This document shows, one piece after another, positions 17,473-26,706 of a stretch of 64,000 bases of DNA (positions within the stretch are counted from its first letter, which is position 1; every line of letters starts with the position of its first letter). The translations under genes and the position numbers were made by a program. Location: positions 18,355 to 82,354 of the forward strand of contig JABCZK010000019.1 in the NCBI GenBank assembly GCA_013289695.1. Direction: 5' to 3'. This DNA comes from Acidobacteriota bacterium. Lineage in GTDB: Bacteria > Acidobacteriota > Terriglobia > Acidiferrales > UBA7541. The notes under the pieces are model-generated. The model saw only the letters and a program-made list of their open reading frames with translations, was not told the origin of the DNA and ran no database searches.

Positions 17473-18080
17473 GCGAATCCTGTTTCCAGCAGGCGTTTGC
17501 GCAGTCGCTCCAGGCACCGCTGCCGGATGAATCCGATTGAGCCCACCGCAATCCCCAGCGTCGCGGCAATTTCCTGATACGGTCGCACCGGCTCGTCATA
17601 GAAAAGCATGCGCACCAGTTGGCGGCAGCGCGGCGGCAACTCAGCCATGGCCTGCCGCAAACTTTGCTCGTCTTGCGCCTCCCGCAAAATGTCCTCAGCG
17701 CGGGACGGAGTGCTCTTCTGGAATTCCTTGGCGGCCGGATCCAGAACTTCCGTGCGTTGTTGCTGTTGTTTCCGATGAAAGCATTTATGCGCAGTGACCT
17801 GCATGATCCATTTCGGCAGTGCCTTCACTTTGCGCAATTTAGGTAGTTCCGACAAGAGATCCAGGCAGACCGCCTGAAAAATGTCCGTCGAATCGTCCGC
17901 GGAGAATCCGTACTTCACGGGGATCGAAAAAATGAGGTTCTTATACTTGAAGATCAGTGCGCACCAGGCCTCTTCACTGCCTCCGATGCATTCACGGACC
18001 AGGCGCGCGTCTGGCCAGGCCGCGCGCACGTCATCGTGCGCCGGAGTTTTTCGGGCAGCGTTGCGGCTCAGGCTCGCCAT
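17469..18080 (-). CDS. ECF-like sigma-70 family RNA polymerase sigma factor
   Basis: 203 residues, typical for an extracytoplasmic-function sigma factor. Region 2 is seen at about residues 30-105 (CALIFKYKNLIFSIPVKYGF, then LPKWIMQVTAHKCF). Region 4 is near the C-terminus (LPPRCRQLVRMLFYD, YQEIAATLGIAVGSI) with a helix-turn-helix. Its ATG directly follows the stop of the peptide-binding protein gene (TAAATG), and its own stop overlaps the start of the TPR-CHAT gene. So importer, sigma factor and CHAT protein are almost certainly translated from one message. The nearby zinc-finger protein is the probable anti-sigma partner. Confidence 0.9.
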   Translation of the reverse strand: MASLSRNAARKTPAHDDVRAAWPDARLVRECIGGSEEAWCALIFKYKNLIFSIPVKYGFSADDSTDIFQAVCLDLLSELPKLRKVKALPKWIMQVTAHKCFHRKQQQQRTEVLDPAAKEFQKSTPSRAEDILREAQDEQSLRQAMAELPPRCRQLVRMLFYDEPVRPYQEIAATLGIAVGSIGFIRQRCLERLRKRLLETGFA

Positions 18081-19829
18081 TTATTGCACGTAAAGCTGTT
18101 CGATATTCCACAGCGCGTAAGGAACCAAAATGGCCGGGCGAAAGTTTCCCACACGATTGGCGGCACCCACTAATATATTGGGGCTCACCAGGCAAATTAT
18201 CGGCAGGTCCTCGGCGACGATTTCCTGCACGCGGTCGTATAAATTCTTGCGCTTGGCATAGTCCAGAGTGACGAGCTGCTGTTGCATCAAGCGATCCATC
18301 TCGGATTCCCACGCGGTGGCCGGCTTTTCCTGGCGCGGATGCCACAGGTGAGTTTCGCCGCTGGATAGCCACACGTTCATTTCCGACGTTGGATCGGCAT
18401 CGCCGCTGACCAATCCCATTACTGCCGCTTCATAGTTGTACGTATTGGTCAGCCGGTCCACCAAGGCGTGAAATTCCAACGGTACGACCTGCACCGTCAT
18501 TCCCAATTGGCTCAAATCGTCTTGAACAATTGTCGCGATTTTTGTCCGCTGCGCATTCGAGGAACTGGTGAGGATCGAAAATTCCACGGAGTTGCCGTGC
18601 GGATCCACCAGGGCGCCATCGCTCTTCCAGGAGAAGCCCGCGGATTCGAGCAGCTGGCGCGCCTGTTCCAGCGAGCGCGCCGGATGCGCAATTTTCTCGT
18701 CCAGCCATAACTTGTTTCCCGGCGTCACCTGATCCCAGAGCGGAGTCGCGCGTCCGTTATAAACCAGGCGGACGATTCCCGCGCGGTCAATCGCCGCCGA
18801 AACAGCCTGCCGGAAGCGCAAGTCCTGAAACCAAACCTGCTTCTTGGCAATTTCGGGAGGCCCTTGCGCAGCCAGATCGTTCATATTGAAAAACAAAAAA
18901 TTGTATTCCAGCCCCGCGCCCAGATCGTCCAGATGATAGCCCTTCGTCGCTTGCTGCTTCTGCAGCACCGCGAAATTGTCCGCGCTGAACCGGCTGAGCA
19001 CGTCCGTATCTCCGGACTGGAAGCGGATGACCTGCGCGTCTTCGCTGGGCACGAACAGAAAAACAATCTCGTTCAAATATGGCAGTTGGTTTCCGGCGCG
19101 GTCAGCCTTCCAATAATATGGATTGCGCTCCAGCACCACGCGTTGCCCCGCAATGTATTCCTTCAAACGAAATGGGCCGAGCCCGGCGAATTGGCTGGGC
19201 GGCATGGAAAGACTCCACGCCCGAGAAAACGTGCCATCGCGGTAGCCGCTCTCCAGCAAATGGCGCGGCAAAATGGCGATGCTATCGAACAACCGTTCGG
19301 CCGCGGCATAGGGCTGCGCCAATTCAAAGCGGACGGCGAAGTCATTCACCTTCACGACGGTGATCGGCTTTCCGCCCACGATCAGCAGATCTCGCTGTGA
19401 AGAATCAACTTTTTCGTCGAGGTAAATCTGAAAACTGAAAATCACGTCGTCTGCGTTGAACGGTTCGCCATCGGAAAACCGCAATCCGCGGCGAAGTTGC
19501 AGCGTGTATTGCCGCCCGTCGCGCGAGACGCTCCACGATTTTGCCAGCGCAGGTTCAGTCTTCAGTGACTCGCGATTGATGTGAATCAAATCAGCGGTGA
19601 GGCAACGAATCACGTCGCGTGAAGGTTCATCCAACGCCAGAGCGGGATTCAGAGTTTTCGGTTCCGAACGCAAAGCAATCACGAGCCTGCCGCCCGCGTG
19701 GCCCGGAGTACCGTCGGCGATCATCCGGTCGTCGCTAGCGTGCGAAGGGAGGGCACGCGCGCCCGCGTAGGCGCACGAAATCGCCACGATCAACACGACG
19801 CACGCCTTAGCCAGCCGAATTCTCCTCAC
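18081..19829 (-). CDS. Peptide ABC transporter substrate-binding protein (SBP_bac_5 family)
   Basis: 582 residues with a signal peptide (MRRIRLAKACVVLIVAISCA). Family words include LRSEPKTLNPALALDEPSRD, LRRGLRFSDGEPFNADDVIF, LGPFRLKEYIAGQRVVLERN and VWFQDLRFRQAVSAAIDR. It should capture oligopeptides or similar ligands in the periplasm and hand them to the permeases encoded just upstream. It has no lipobox cysteine at the expected site, so it may be soluble. It ends the importer set, 31 bases behind permease II, and abuts the sigma-factor gene without any spacer. Confidence 0.9.
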   Translation of the reverse strand: MRRIRLAKACVVLIVAISCAYAGARALPSHASDDRMIADGTPGHAGGRLVIALRSEPKTLNPALALDEPSRDVIRCLTADLIHINRESLKTEPALAKSWSVSRDGRQYTLQLRRGLRFSDGEPFNADDVIFSFQIYLDEKVDSSQRDLLIVGGKPITVVKVNDFAVRFELAQPYAAAERLFDSIAILPRHLLESGYRDGTFSRAWSLSMPPSQFAGLGPFRLKEYIAGQRVVLERNPYYWKADRAGNQLPYLNEIVFLFVPSEDAQVIRFQSGDTDVLSRFSADNFAVLQKQQATKGYHLDDLGAGLEYNFLFFNMNDLAAQGPPEIAKKQVWFQDLRFRQAVSAAIDRAGIVRLVYNGRATPLWDQVTPGNKLWLDEKIAHPARSLEQARQLLESAGFSWKSDGALVDPHGNSVEFSILTSSSNAQRTKIATIVQDDLSQLGMTVQVVPLEFHALVDRLTNTYNYEAAVMGLVSGDADPTSEMNVWLSSGETHLWHPRQEKPATAWESEMDRLMQQQLVTLDYAKRKNLYDRVQEIVAEDLPIICLVSPNILVGAANRVGNFRPAILVPYALWNIEQLYVQ

Positions 19830-19860
19830 GCATCAACTCTTAGCAGAGATTTCCCGATTT

Positions 19861-20895
19861 TTACAGCGGCACGGACTTGTGAAGTTCCTGCAGGGCATCG
19901 GCGGCTGCGTAAAACACCACGAACAGTGGAATCAACAGCAGAGCGGGCAGGAACATCCACCAGTATGAAGAAAGAACCGAATACTGCTGCAGCGAAGATA
20001 ACAGCGCGCCCCAGCTGGGCATCGGCTCGCCAACGCCCAGCCCTAGAAAAGTGAGAGTCACTTCCGCGAGAACATACTGAGGGATGAGGAGCGTGATTTG
20101 CGTGAGCAGCACCGCGTAAGTCTGCGGAAGCACATGCCGCCGCAGCAGGTACGCGTCGGAAGCTCCGAAACCGCGCGCTGCGAGCACAAAATTGCGTTCC
20201 TTCGCGCTAAGCACCACGCCACGAATCAGGCGCGCAGGACGCGCCCAGCCGATCAGGCCCATCACCGAAATGAGCAGCAGGAAAACCTGCCATTGCGAAA
20301 TGTGCAGGGGCAGCGCTGCTCGCACCGCGAACAAGAGATAGAGCCAGGGCAACGCGAGAAACAGTTCTCCGCCGCGCATCAGAAGTTCATCAATCCATCC
20401 GCCGTAGTACCCGGCGATTCCGCCCGCAAGGATTCCGATAGCGACCGAAAGAATTGCCGCGATCAGCCCGGCGAGCAGAGAAATCTGGCTGCCATAGAGA
20501 AACCGCGACAATTGATCGCGGCCGTATCCATCTGAACCCATCAGGAATATGCGCGCGGGCCTTGCAACGCCGAACAAATGCGCGCGCGACGTGAAGACGC
20601 AGGCGATTTTGTAAGGTGCGCCGAGTACGAACCAGCGGAGCGGATAGGGCTGATCCGAACCCTGTGCAGAACTCTCAGCGCTTTGGCCTGAATCGCCCGG
20701 ACCGTAAACGAAGGGACGAATGTGAAAAGTTCCACCGGCATCCACAAAATGAATAGCGGTTGGCGGCGCGAACGGTGTGTCGCGATCCTGGGTCGCGAAA
20801 TCATACGGAGCGAAAAAGCCGGCGAAGAGTACGACACAACAGAACGCCGCTAATGCGACGACCGGCCACGCGAGTTTGCGCCGTTGCGTCAGCAC
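19861..20895 (-). CDS. Peptide ABC transporter permease II (DppC/OppC type)
   Basis: The frame is open further upstream, but the GTG at 20895 lies one base after the stop of permease I and gives 344 residues beginning with a membrane helix (LAWPVVALAAFCCVVLFAGFFAP). A large periplasmic insertion (about residues 30-130) precedes the conserved core with MGSDGYGRDQLSRFLYG and the EAA loop region (KERNFVLAARGFGASDAYLL, then RRHVLPQ). Expected to form the channel with permease I. The DppC-like DxxGRDxxSR signature is clear. Confidence 0.9.
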   Translation of the reverse strand: MLTQRRKLAWPVVALAAFCCVVLFAGFFAPYDFATQDRDTPFAPPTAIHFVDAGGTFHIRPFVYGPGDSGQSAESSAQGSDQPYPLRWFVLGAPYKIACVFTSRAHLFGVARPARIFLMGSDGYGRDQLSRFLYGSQISLLAGLIAAILSVAIGILAGGIAGYYGGWIDELLMRGGELFLALPWLYLLFAVRAALPLHISQWQVFLLLISVMGLIGWARPARLIRGVVLSAKERNFVLAARGFGASDAYLLRRHVLPQTYAVLLTQITLLIPQYVLAEVTLTFLGLGVGEPMPSWGALLSSLQQYSVLSSYWWMFLPALLLIPLFVVFYAAADALQELHKSVPL

Positions 20896-20896
20896 G

Positions 20897-21859
20897 TCAG
20901 TCCATCCGAATCCGCGGATCCGTAGCGAAAAGCAATGCGTCCGCGACGAGGTTCCCAGCCACCAGAAAAACAGACGAGAGCATAACCGCGCCGACAACCA
21001 CGTAAACATCTTTCGCCAGTATGGCATCCACCAGCAAAGGCCCAACCCCTGGCCAGCTCAACACCATTTCCACAAGCAAAGAGGCACTTAGCATCGCAGC
21101 AATCGAATATCCGAAAAGTGTAATCAGGGGATTGGCGGCAACCGGTAGCGCATAGCATAGGAGCACACGGCGTTCCGGAATCCCGTGCGCGCGCGCGGCA
21201 CGCACGAAGGGAGCTTCCAACACTTCGATCATCGCCGAGCGCACATGCCGGACCAGCGGCGGCAGAGTCGCGAGCACCAGCCCGAGTGCAGGCAAAAAAA
21301 GATGAATGGCGAGATTCTTTACTTTCCCGGCAACGCCCAGGTCTTCGAATCCGGCGGACATCATTCCGCCCGTTGGAAACCATCCCGTGCGCACAGCCAC
21401 CAGCAGCAGCGCGAGAAACAAGACCAGATCCGGCACAGTAAGCAACGAAGAAGTCAAAATTCCGCCGGCACGGTCGCTCCATTTTCCGCGCCGCGCCGCG
21501 CTCCATATTCCGAAGGGAATCGCGAGCAACCATGCCAGCAGCAGCGAGGTTCCGGTCAAGAGCAGAGTATTGCGCGCGCGCACGGCCAAAAGCGGCGCAA
21601 CCGGCGTGCCGTATGCAAAAGAAGTTCCAAAATCCCCGCGCCAAACAGAACGCAGCCAATGTTCGTAGCGAATCGGCAAGGGTTTATCGAGGCCGTATTG
21701 CGAGCGCAGTGCGGCAACGGTATGCGCGGAAATCTGTGGGTTCAGACGGATCGGCGTAAAAAAGTCCCCTGGCGCCAGTTGCAGAATCGCAAACGAAAAA
21801 ATCGAAACTGCGAAGAGCAGGAGCGTCGAGTGCACGATTCTTCGCGCAAGGTATCTCAT
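20897..21859 (-). CDS. Peptide ABC transporter permease I (DppB/OppB type)
   Basis: The ATG at 21859 starts MRYLARRIVHSTLLLFAVSI, the standard DppB beginning, followed by LAPGDFF and a core of five or six helices. The EAA loop reads IEVLEAPFVRAARAHGIPER. At 320 residues it is full length. A long frame to 22504 overlaps the ATPase gene and is not used. It forms the membrane pore together with the permease encoded directly downstream. Confidence 0.9.
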   Translation of the reverse strand: MRYLARRIVHSTLLLFAVSIFSFAILQLAPGDFFTPIRLNPQISAHTVAALRSQYGLDKPLPIRYEHWLRSVWRGDFGTSFAYGTPVAPLLAVRARNTLLLTGTSLLLAWLLAIPFGIWSAARRGKWSDRAGGILTSSLLTVPDLVLFLALLLVAVRTGWFPTGGMMSAGFEDLGVAGKVKNLAIHLFLPALGLVLATLPPLVRHVRSAMIEVLEAPFVRAARAHGIPERRVLLCYALPVAANPLITLFGYSIAAMLSASLLVEMVLSWPGVGPLLVDAILAKDVYVVVGAVMLSSVFLVAGNLVADALLFATDPRIRMD

Positions 21860-21867
21860 GGCGGCGC

Positions 21868-22710
21868 TTACGCGGACCGCTCGAGCAGGATCGATTGCAC
21901 GGAGCGCACACTGGCGAGAAGTTCCCTGGTGTAAGAATGCTCGGGCGATGCAAACAGATTCCGAGTGCTCTTCCACTCCACAATCCTGCCCAAGCGCATG
22001 ACCGCAACTTCGTCGGCAAACTCGGAAACCAAACGCAGATCGTGCGAAATGTGCAGGAAGCTCAGCGAGTGCGCCGCCTGCAGCTCCGCCAGCAATTTCA
22101 GAATCAAAGTCTGGTTCGCTGCGTCGAGATTCGCAAGCGCCTCGTCCAGAATCAGCAGATGCGGGCCGAGTGCGAGGGCTCTGGCGATCGCGACGCGCTG
22201 GCGTTGGCCGCCGCTGAACTCCAATGGCCGTTTGCGCTCCCATGCGGGGTCCAGTCCGACTTGCTCCATCAGTTGTAACGCTCGCGCACGCCGCTGCGAT
22301 TTCGTCCCCTCGCCCTGAATCAGCAGCGGCTCGGCGATAATCTCGCAGGCAGTCAACCGGGGGTTCAGCGCGGATGACGGGTCTTGAAAAATGAGTTGAA
22401 CTTCGCGCCGCATCGAAAAAAGTTCCTTCCCGCTGAGTGCCGCCAAATTCGTTCCTGCGAGTTCGACGGTTCCATTCGTCGCTGGTTCCAATAAGGCGAT
22501 GCACCGCGCCAAACTGGACTTCCCGGCGCCAGACTCTCCCACCACCGCCAGCGTCTTACCTGGAAAAATCGTCAGGGAAACATCCTGAAATGCATCGACC
22601 GCAATCTTCGTGTGTGAAAACGGCCGCCGTTGCAAGTATTGTTTGCCCAGGCCGGAGACGCGCAGCAACGGCTCGAGCTGGCTGCCATTCGATCGCGGCC
22701 CGGGATTCAT
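21868..22710 (-). CDS. Peptide ABC transporter ATP-binding protein 2 (DppF/OppF type)
   Basis: 280 residues from an ATG with AGGAG six bases upstream. Walker A (GESGAGKSS), Q-loop (FQDPSSALNPR), signature (FSGGQRQRVAIARAL), Walker B (LLILDEALANLD) and switch His (HISHD) are all present. It is shorter at the C-terminus than DppF, which usually has a cysteine-rich iron-sulphur tail; none is seen here. With ATP-binding protein 1 it powers the importer. It sits 8 bases before permease I. Confidence 0.9.
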   Translation of the reverse strand: MNPGPRSNGSQLEPLLRVSGLGKQYLQRRPFSHTKIAVDAFQDVSLTIFPGKTLAVVGESGAGKSSLARCIALLEPATNGTVELAGTNLAALSGKELFSMRREVQLIFQDPSSALNPRLTACEIIAEPLLIQGEGTKSQRRARALQLMEQVGLDPAWERKRPLEFSGGQRQRVAIARALALGPHLLILDEALANLDAANQTLILKLLAELQAAHSLSFLHISHDLRLVSEFADEVAVMRLGRIVEWKSTRNLFASPEHSYTRELLASVRSVQSILLERSA

Positions 22711-22751
22711 GCTCTGCTCCTGTCGTTCTGGCATCGCGGCGCAATAAACAG

Positions 22752-23576
22752 CTACGTGACCATCTCGAAATCCATGTCTGCGGCAACGCTCGCCGGCGCC
22801 GCGGTTCGCAGCATCGCCCGCGTACAGGCATGGGAAGGATTCCGATAGAGTTGCTCGAACGGTCCCCGTTCCACGATCCGGCCGTTGGCCATCACCATCA
22901 AACGGTCCGCGAGGCTCGCCTGAACTTCCGGCGCGTGGCTGATCAGCAAAATCGAAATTTGTAATTCCCGCTGCAATTCCCGCAATAACGCCAGAATTTC
23001 GCACTGGCTGCGCGCATCGAGCGAAGCCGCCGGCTCGTCTGCAATTAGCAGCGCCGGTTTGCAGGCAAGCGCCTGCGCCAGGACCACGCGTTGCCGCTGC
23101 CCTCCGCTCAATTGGTGCGGATACGCCGAAGAGATCCGTCGGACGTCAGAAAAGCCAACGCGCGCAAGCGCCAATTCCGCATCCGCGCGGCAGCGCTCCC
23201 ATTTACAGTCGTTGTGCGCGTGAATCACTTCCGCGACCTGATCTCTTATTTTCATTACCGGGCTCAGTGCGAGCTCGGGTTCCTGGAACACCAGCGAAAT
23301 TCCCGCTCCGCGGATTGCGCGCAGCGAACTTCGTTCCTTCGAGAGCAATTCTTCGCCGCGAAACTGGATTGAACCCGAGACATCGGCCTGCTCCTCCGAA
23401 AGCAAGCCGAGCAAAGCGAGTGCCATGCTCGTCTTGCCGCACCCTGATTCGCCCATTAGGCCCAAAACTTCACCCTCGCCGATTTCGAAGCTCACTTGCT
23501 GCACGGCGTGGTGCCGGCTCGGGCCAGCCCCGCGGTAGGAGACATCCAAGTTTTTTACTCGAAGCAAAACTTCCAT
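22752..23576 (-). CDS. Peptide ABC transporter ATP-binding protein 1 (DppD/OppD type)
   Basis: 274 residues starting MEVLLRVKNLDVSYRG with AAGG upstream. Walker A (GESGCGKTSMALALL), Q-loop (FQEPELALSPVMKI), signature (LSGGQRQRVVLAQAL), Walker B (LLIADEPAASLD) and switch His (LISHAPEVQ) are intact. First gene of the importer operon, so a promoter should lie between it and the divergent outer-membrane efflux gene at 24034. Confidence 0.9.
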   Translation of the reverse strand: MEVLLRVKNLDVSYRGAGPSRHHAVQQVSFEIGEGEVLGLMGESGCGKTSMALALLGLLSEEQADVSGSIQFRGEELLSKERSSLRAIRGAGISLVFQEPELALSPVMKIRDQVAEVIHAHNDCKWERCRADAELALARVGFSDVRRISSAYPHQLSGGQRQRVVLAQALACKPALLIADEPAASLDARSQCEILALLRELQRELQISILLISHAPEVQASLADRLMVMANGRIVERGPFEQLYRNPSHACTRAMLRTAAPASVAADMDFEMVT

Positions 23577-24033
23577 CAAGACCTTCCCGGGTGTTTTCCA
23601 AGCGCAACATTTGCCAGCCAGCGCGAACTGCAACGAGCGCATCGCAAGCGTATTTGGGCGAAACCGGGCCCAAGTCGCTCGCGAGGAGACCTGTCGTAGG
23701 CTTCAGTTATTAAGGTAGGGATGCACTGCGCAGGTGTCGATGGGCCGTTGGCTCTGGTAGCCCTGTAAGTTACTGGTACTAAGGTACTAAGGCGATGCTA
23801 GGTCGTGAAAAATAGCGGCTCGTCCCGCCAAAAACCAAGGCGCGGCTCCATGCTTGCTCGTACCAGAAACCGGCGTGCGTCCAGTCAGGTATGCCGCCAT
23901 TTTCACATCGCGCACAGCGACGCCGGCCGCGCTCCCTGCCGCTGGCCGCTCGGCTCTCCGGGGAGGCGAACACACCATAAATAAGGATAGAATCCAGCTC
24001 TTGCTTCCGTTCGAGCGTTTTGGAGGTTTATCA
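23577..24033. promoter_or_regulatory. Divergent intergenic region between peptide importer and efflux operon, with 8-bp tandem repeat
   Basis: There is no gene here. It must hold the promoters of both operons. At 23775-23790 the octamer GGTACTAA is repeated in tandem, followed by GG; such a site could bind a regulator. Apart from that I see no clear hairpin or riboswitch. Confidence 0.45.
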
Positions 24034-25374
24034 ATGGCCGCGAATTTCCGGCATATATTTGTCGTGCTCGTCCTAATTCTGCAGGTATCGCTGCCGTTCG
24101 ATACTTCCGCGCAGCAGCAGCCGGCGGCCCCGCCCCTACCGCTGCAGCTCACGCTGCAACAAGCCGTGCGACTCGCGCTTAAGCAAAATCCCCAGCGCGT
24201 GATCGCTCAACTTCTCGTTTCCGAAAGCGACCGCAATAGTCAGATTGCCCGCTCCGCGCTGCTTCCCCACGCGGACATCGAGGGGCAGGCCTTCATCAAC
24301 CAATACAACGTTCAAAGCATCGAGCGTGCGCCGCAGCGCGCAGGGCTCGGTCCCTATCAGCTCATCCAAGTCGGCCCTGCGTTTTCGCAGACCATCCTGA
24401 ACTTCCAGAAAATTCGCGCGTACCAAATCGGCCGCGAAGGCACGCACCAAGCGCGCGCCGACGAACAGACCACGCGCGAAATTGTGGTAAACGCCGTCGT
24501 GGACCAATACCTGCTCATTCTTAGCGCTCTTGCTACCCGCGACGCCGCGAACGCACGCGTGGCACTTGCCCAGCGGCTCTACGACCAGGCTGGGGAATTG
24601 CAGAAAACAGGAATCGGTTTGAGCATAGACACGGTGCGAGCCAACGTCGAACTGCAGAACGAGCGTCAAAATCTGATTGATGCCGAAACGCTGACCCATA
24701 CCACCAAGTACAGCTTGGCCGCGCTGCTCGATCTGCCTCGCGACCTGGATCTTGAAGTCAGCGACCGCCTCGATTTCTACGACCTTCCGACGCTCGACAA
24801 ACAAACGCTGCTCGATCAAGCATTAACCGCGCGCCCGGAGATTCGCTCCTTGAATTCGCAGCAACGCATCGCCAAACTCACGACGGATGCGGCGGGCGAG
24901 CAGCGCCTTCCGCAATTGGATTTCGCCGGATTCTGGTTCTATCAGGGTTCCCGCTTCAATAATGGCATTCCGGCCTACAACTATACCGTCGCTCTTGAAT
25001 TTCCACTTTTCACCGGTGGCCGCATTCGCGCGGAAGAAGCGCGAGCCAAGCTCGAAGCGCAGCACGTCGCGGAGAATCGCCGCCAGCTGGAAGCGCAAAT
25101 CGTGAATGAAGTAAAATCCGCTCTCGATGAACTCAGGGCCGCGCGAAATTCCGTGGACGTCGCCAATCTTGGTCTGCAGCTGGCGCAGGAAGAAGTGGCT
25201 CAGGCGCAGCGCCGTTTTGCGGCCGGTGTCACCACTAACGTCGAAGTCATCACCGCGCAGGATGAGCTGGCTCGCGCCAACGATAATCAAATCGGCGCGC
25301 TTTATCAATTCAATCTGTCTCGCGCGTCGCTGGCACGCGCCACGGGCCAGGTCGAAGCAATGTACACGAAGTGA
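24034..25374 (+). CDS. TolC-family outer membrane efflux protein
   Basis: The ATG at 24034 with GGAGG seven bases upstream opens a signal peptide (MAANFRHIFVVLVLILQVSL). At 446 residues it has the two-fold helical hairpin pattern of TolC/NodT proteins, with LTLQQAVRLALKQNP in the first half and LNSQQRIAKLTTDAAGEQRL in the second, then FPLFTGGRIRAEEARAKLEA and the C-terminal hairpin VEVITAQDELARANDNQIGA. It should trimerise as an outer-membrane channel for the EmrA/EmrB-like pair encoded just downstream. Confidence 0.9.
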   Translation: MAANFRHIFVVLVLILQVSLPFDTSAQQQPAAPPLPLQLTLQQAVRLALKQNPQRVIAQLLVSESDRNSQIARSALLPHADIEGQAFINQYNVQSIERAPQRAGLGPYQLIQVGPAFSQTILNFQKIRAYQIGREGTHQARADEQTTREIVVNAVVDQYLLILSALATRDAANARVALAQRLYDQAGELQKTGIGLSIDTVRANVELQNERQNLIDAETLTHTTKYSLAALLDLPRDLDLEVSDRLDFYDLPTLDKQTLLDQALTARPEIRSLNSQQRIAKLTTDAAGEQRLPQLDFAGFWFYQGSRFNNGIPAYNYTVALEFPLFTGGRIRAEEARAKLEAQHVAENRRQLEAQIVNEVKSALDELRAARNSVDVANLGLQLAQEEVAQAQRRFAAGVTTNVEVITAQDELARANDNQIGALYQFNLSRASLARATGQVEAMYTK

Positions 25375-25389
25375 AAGGTGAACTAGATT

Positions 25390-26697
25390 ATGAGCTCCAC
25401 GCCTGCTACGCCAACGCCGCAACCCAGCGCCCCCGCTCCTGCTGCGGCGCCGCAGATTCCGCCGGAATCTTTTTCGTTGCGGCACTGGCTGCAACATCTG
25501 CATCCCGTCGTGAAGGGCGCGTTCGTCGCCGTCCTCATCTTGCTCGCAGTCGCGTGGTACATCTTCACCGGCCGCGTCAGCACCGACGACGCCCAGGTGG
25601 ATTGCCACATCACCGCCGTCGCTCCGCAGGTTCCCGGCTACGTTGTGGACCTGCTCATCAACGACAATACTCCGGTCAAGGTAGGCGACCTGTTGGTGCA
25701 AGTCGATCCCCGCGAATATGAAGCCGAAGTGGCACAGGCCAAAGCCAATCTGGAATTCGCCGAAGCCCAGGCAAATTCCGCGAAAATCCAAATCGGCCTG
25801 ACGCGCGAAACCACCACCCACAGCACCAGCGGCGCCGTCCATCAGAAAGAATCCGATGCCGCCGATTACGCCAGCTCCCAGGCGCAACTCGAACAATCCG
25901 CCACCGCGAATCTCCAGGTCGCCGAGGCTAACGTCGCTGCCAAGCGCGCCACCAACGATCGCGCGCAAAGTGATCTGGCCCGTTACACACCTTTGCTCGG
26001 CACCGACGATGTCTCCAAATTTCAATTCGATGCCGTGGATGCCGCCGCGCGCGTGTCCAAAAGCGATCTTGCCGCCGCCGAACAGCAGCTCTCCGCCGCG
26101 CAACAAGCGGTCGTGATTGCCCGCGCGAATGCGCGTTCAGCCGAAGCGCGCGTATCGCGCTCGCAAGCTCAATTTATGGAGACCAAAGCTCGCGAGCAGC
26201 AAGTCCCCATCGCCGAAGCCACCTACAAATCCGCGCTCGCCGCCGTCGAACGCGCCAAAGCTGCGCTGCAACAAGCCGAGCTGAATCTCGCCTACACTCA
26301 CATCACCGCCCCCATCACCGGACAAGTCACCCAGAAGTCCGTGGACCTGGGCCAGTACGTTTCCCCGGGGCAATTACTTTTCACCATCGTCCCTCTCGAT
26401 CAGGTGTACGTCACCGCGAATTTCAAGGAAACGCAACTCGAACACGTCGCGCCCGGTCAGAAAGTTCGCATCCACGTGGACACTTACCGCGAAGAGTTCG
26501 CAGGCGTGGTAGATTCCCTCGCGGGTGCGGCCGGTTCGCGCCAAGCCTTGCTGCCCCCGCAAAACGCCACCGGAAATTTCATTAAAGTGGTGCAGCGTAT
26601 TCCGGTGAAAATCCTGGTCAAGCCAAACAAGAATCCGAATCTCGTGCTGCGGCCTGGCATGAATGTGGAAGCGACTATTTACACTCGCTCACGGTGA
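25390..26697 (+). CDS. HlyD/EmrA-family membrane fusion protein
   Basis: 435 residues. A Pro/Ala-rich cytoplasmic head is followed by one membrane helix (FVAVLILLAVAWYIF) and a periplasmic adaptor: a barrel-sandwich half (ITAVAPQVPGYVVDLLINDN), a long coiled coil at about residues 115-290, and the closing half (YTHITAPITGQVTQKSVDLG). It should bridge the MFS pump and the TolC-like channel. It lies 15 bases after the TolC gene and 9 bases before the MFS gene, so the three form one operon. Confidence 0.92.
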   Translation: MSSTPATPTPQPSAPAPAAAPQIPPESFSLRHWLQHLHPVVKGAFVAVLILLAVAWYIFTGRVSTDDAQVDCHITAVAPQVPGYVVDLLINDNTPVKVGDLLVQVDPREYEAEVAQAKANLEFAEAQANSAKIQIGLTRETTTHSTSGAVHQKESDAADYASSQAQLEQSATANLQVAEANVAAKRATNDRAQSDLARYTPLLGTDDVSKFQFDAVDAAARVSKSDLAAAEQQLSAAQQAVVIARANARSAEARVSRSQAQFMETKAREQQVPIAEATYKSALAAVERAKAALQQAELNLAYTHITAPITGQVTQKSVDLGQYVSPGQLLFTIVPLDQVYVTANFKETQLEHVAPGQKVRIHVDTYREEFAGVVDSLAGAAGSRQALLPPQNATGNFIKVVQRIPVKILVKPNKNPNLVLRPGMNVEATIYTRSR

Positions 26698-26706
26698 AGA
26701 AGCGCA

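Noticed and set aside
24823..26106. 427-codon minus-strand frame opposite the TolC and EmrA-like genes
   Set aside because: Gly/Arg-rich shadow frame spanning two real genes on the other strand.
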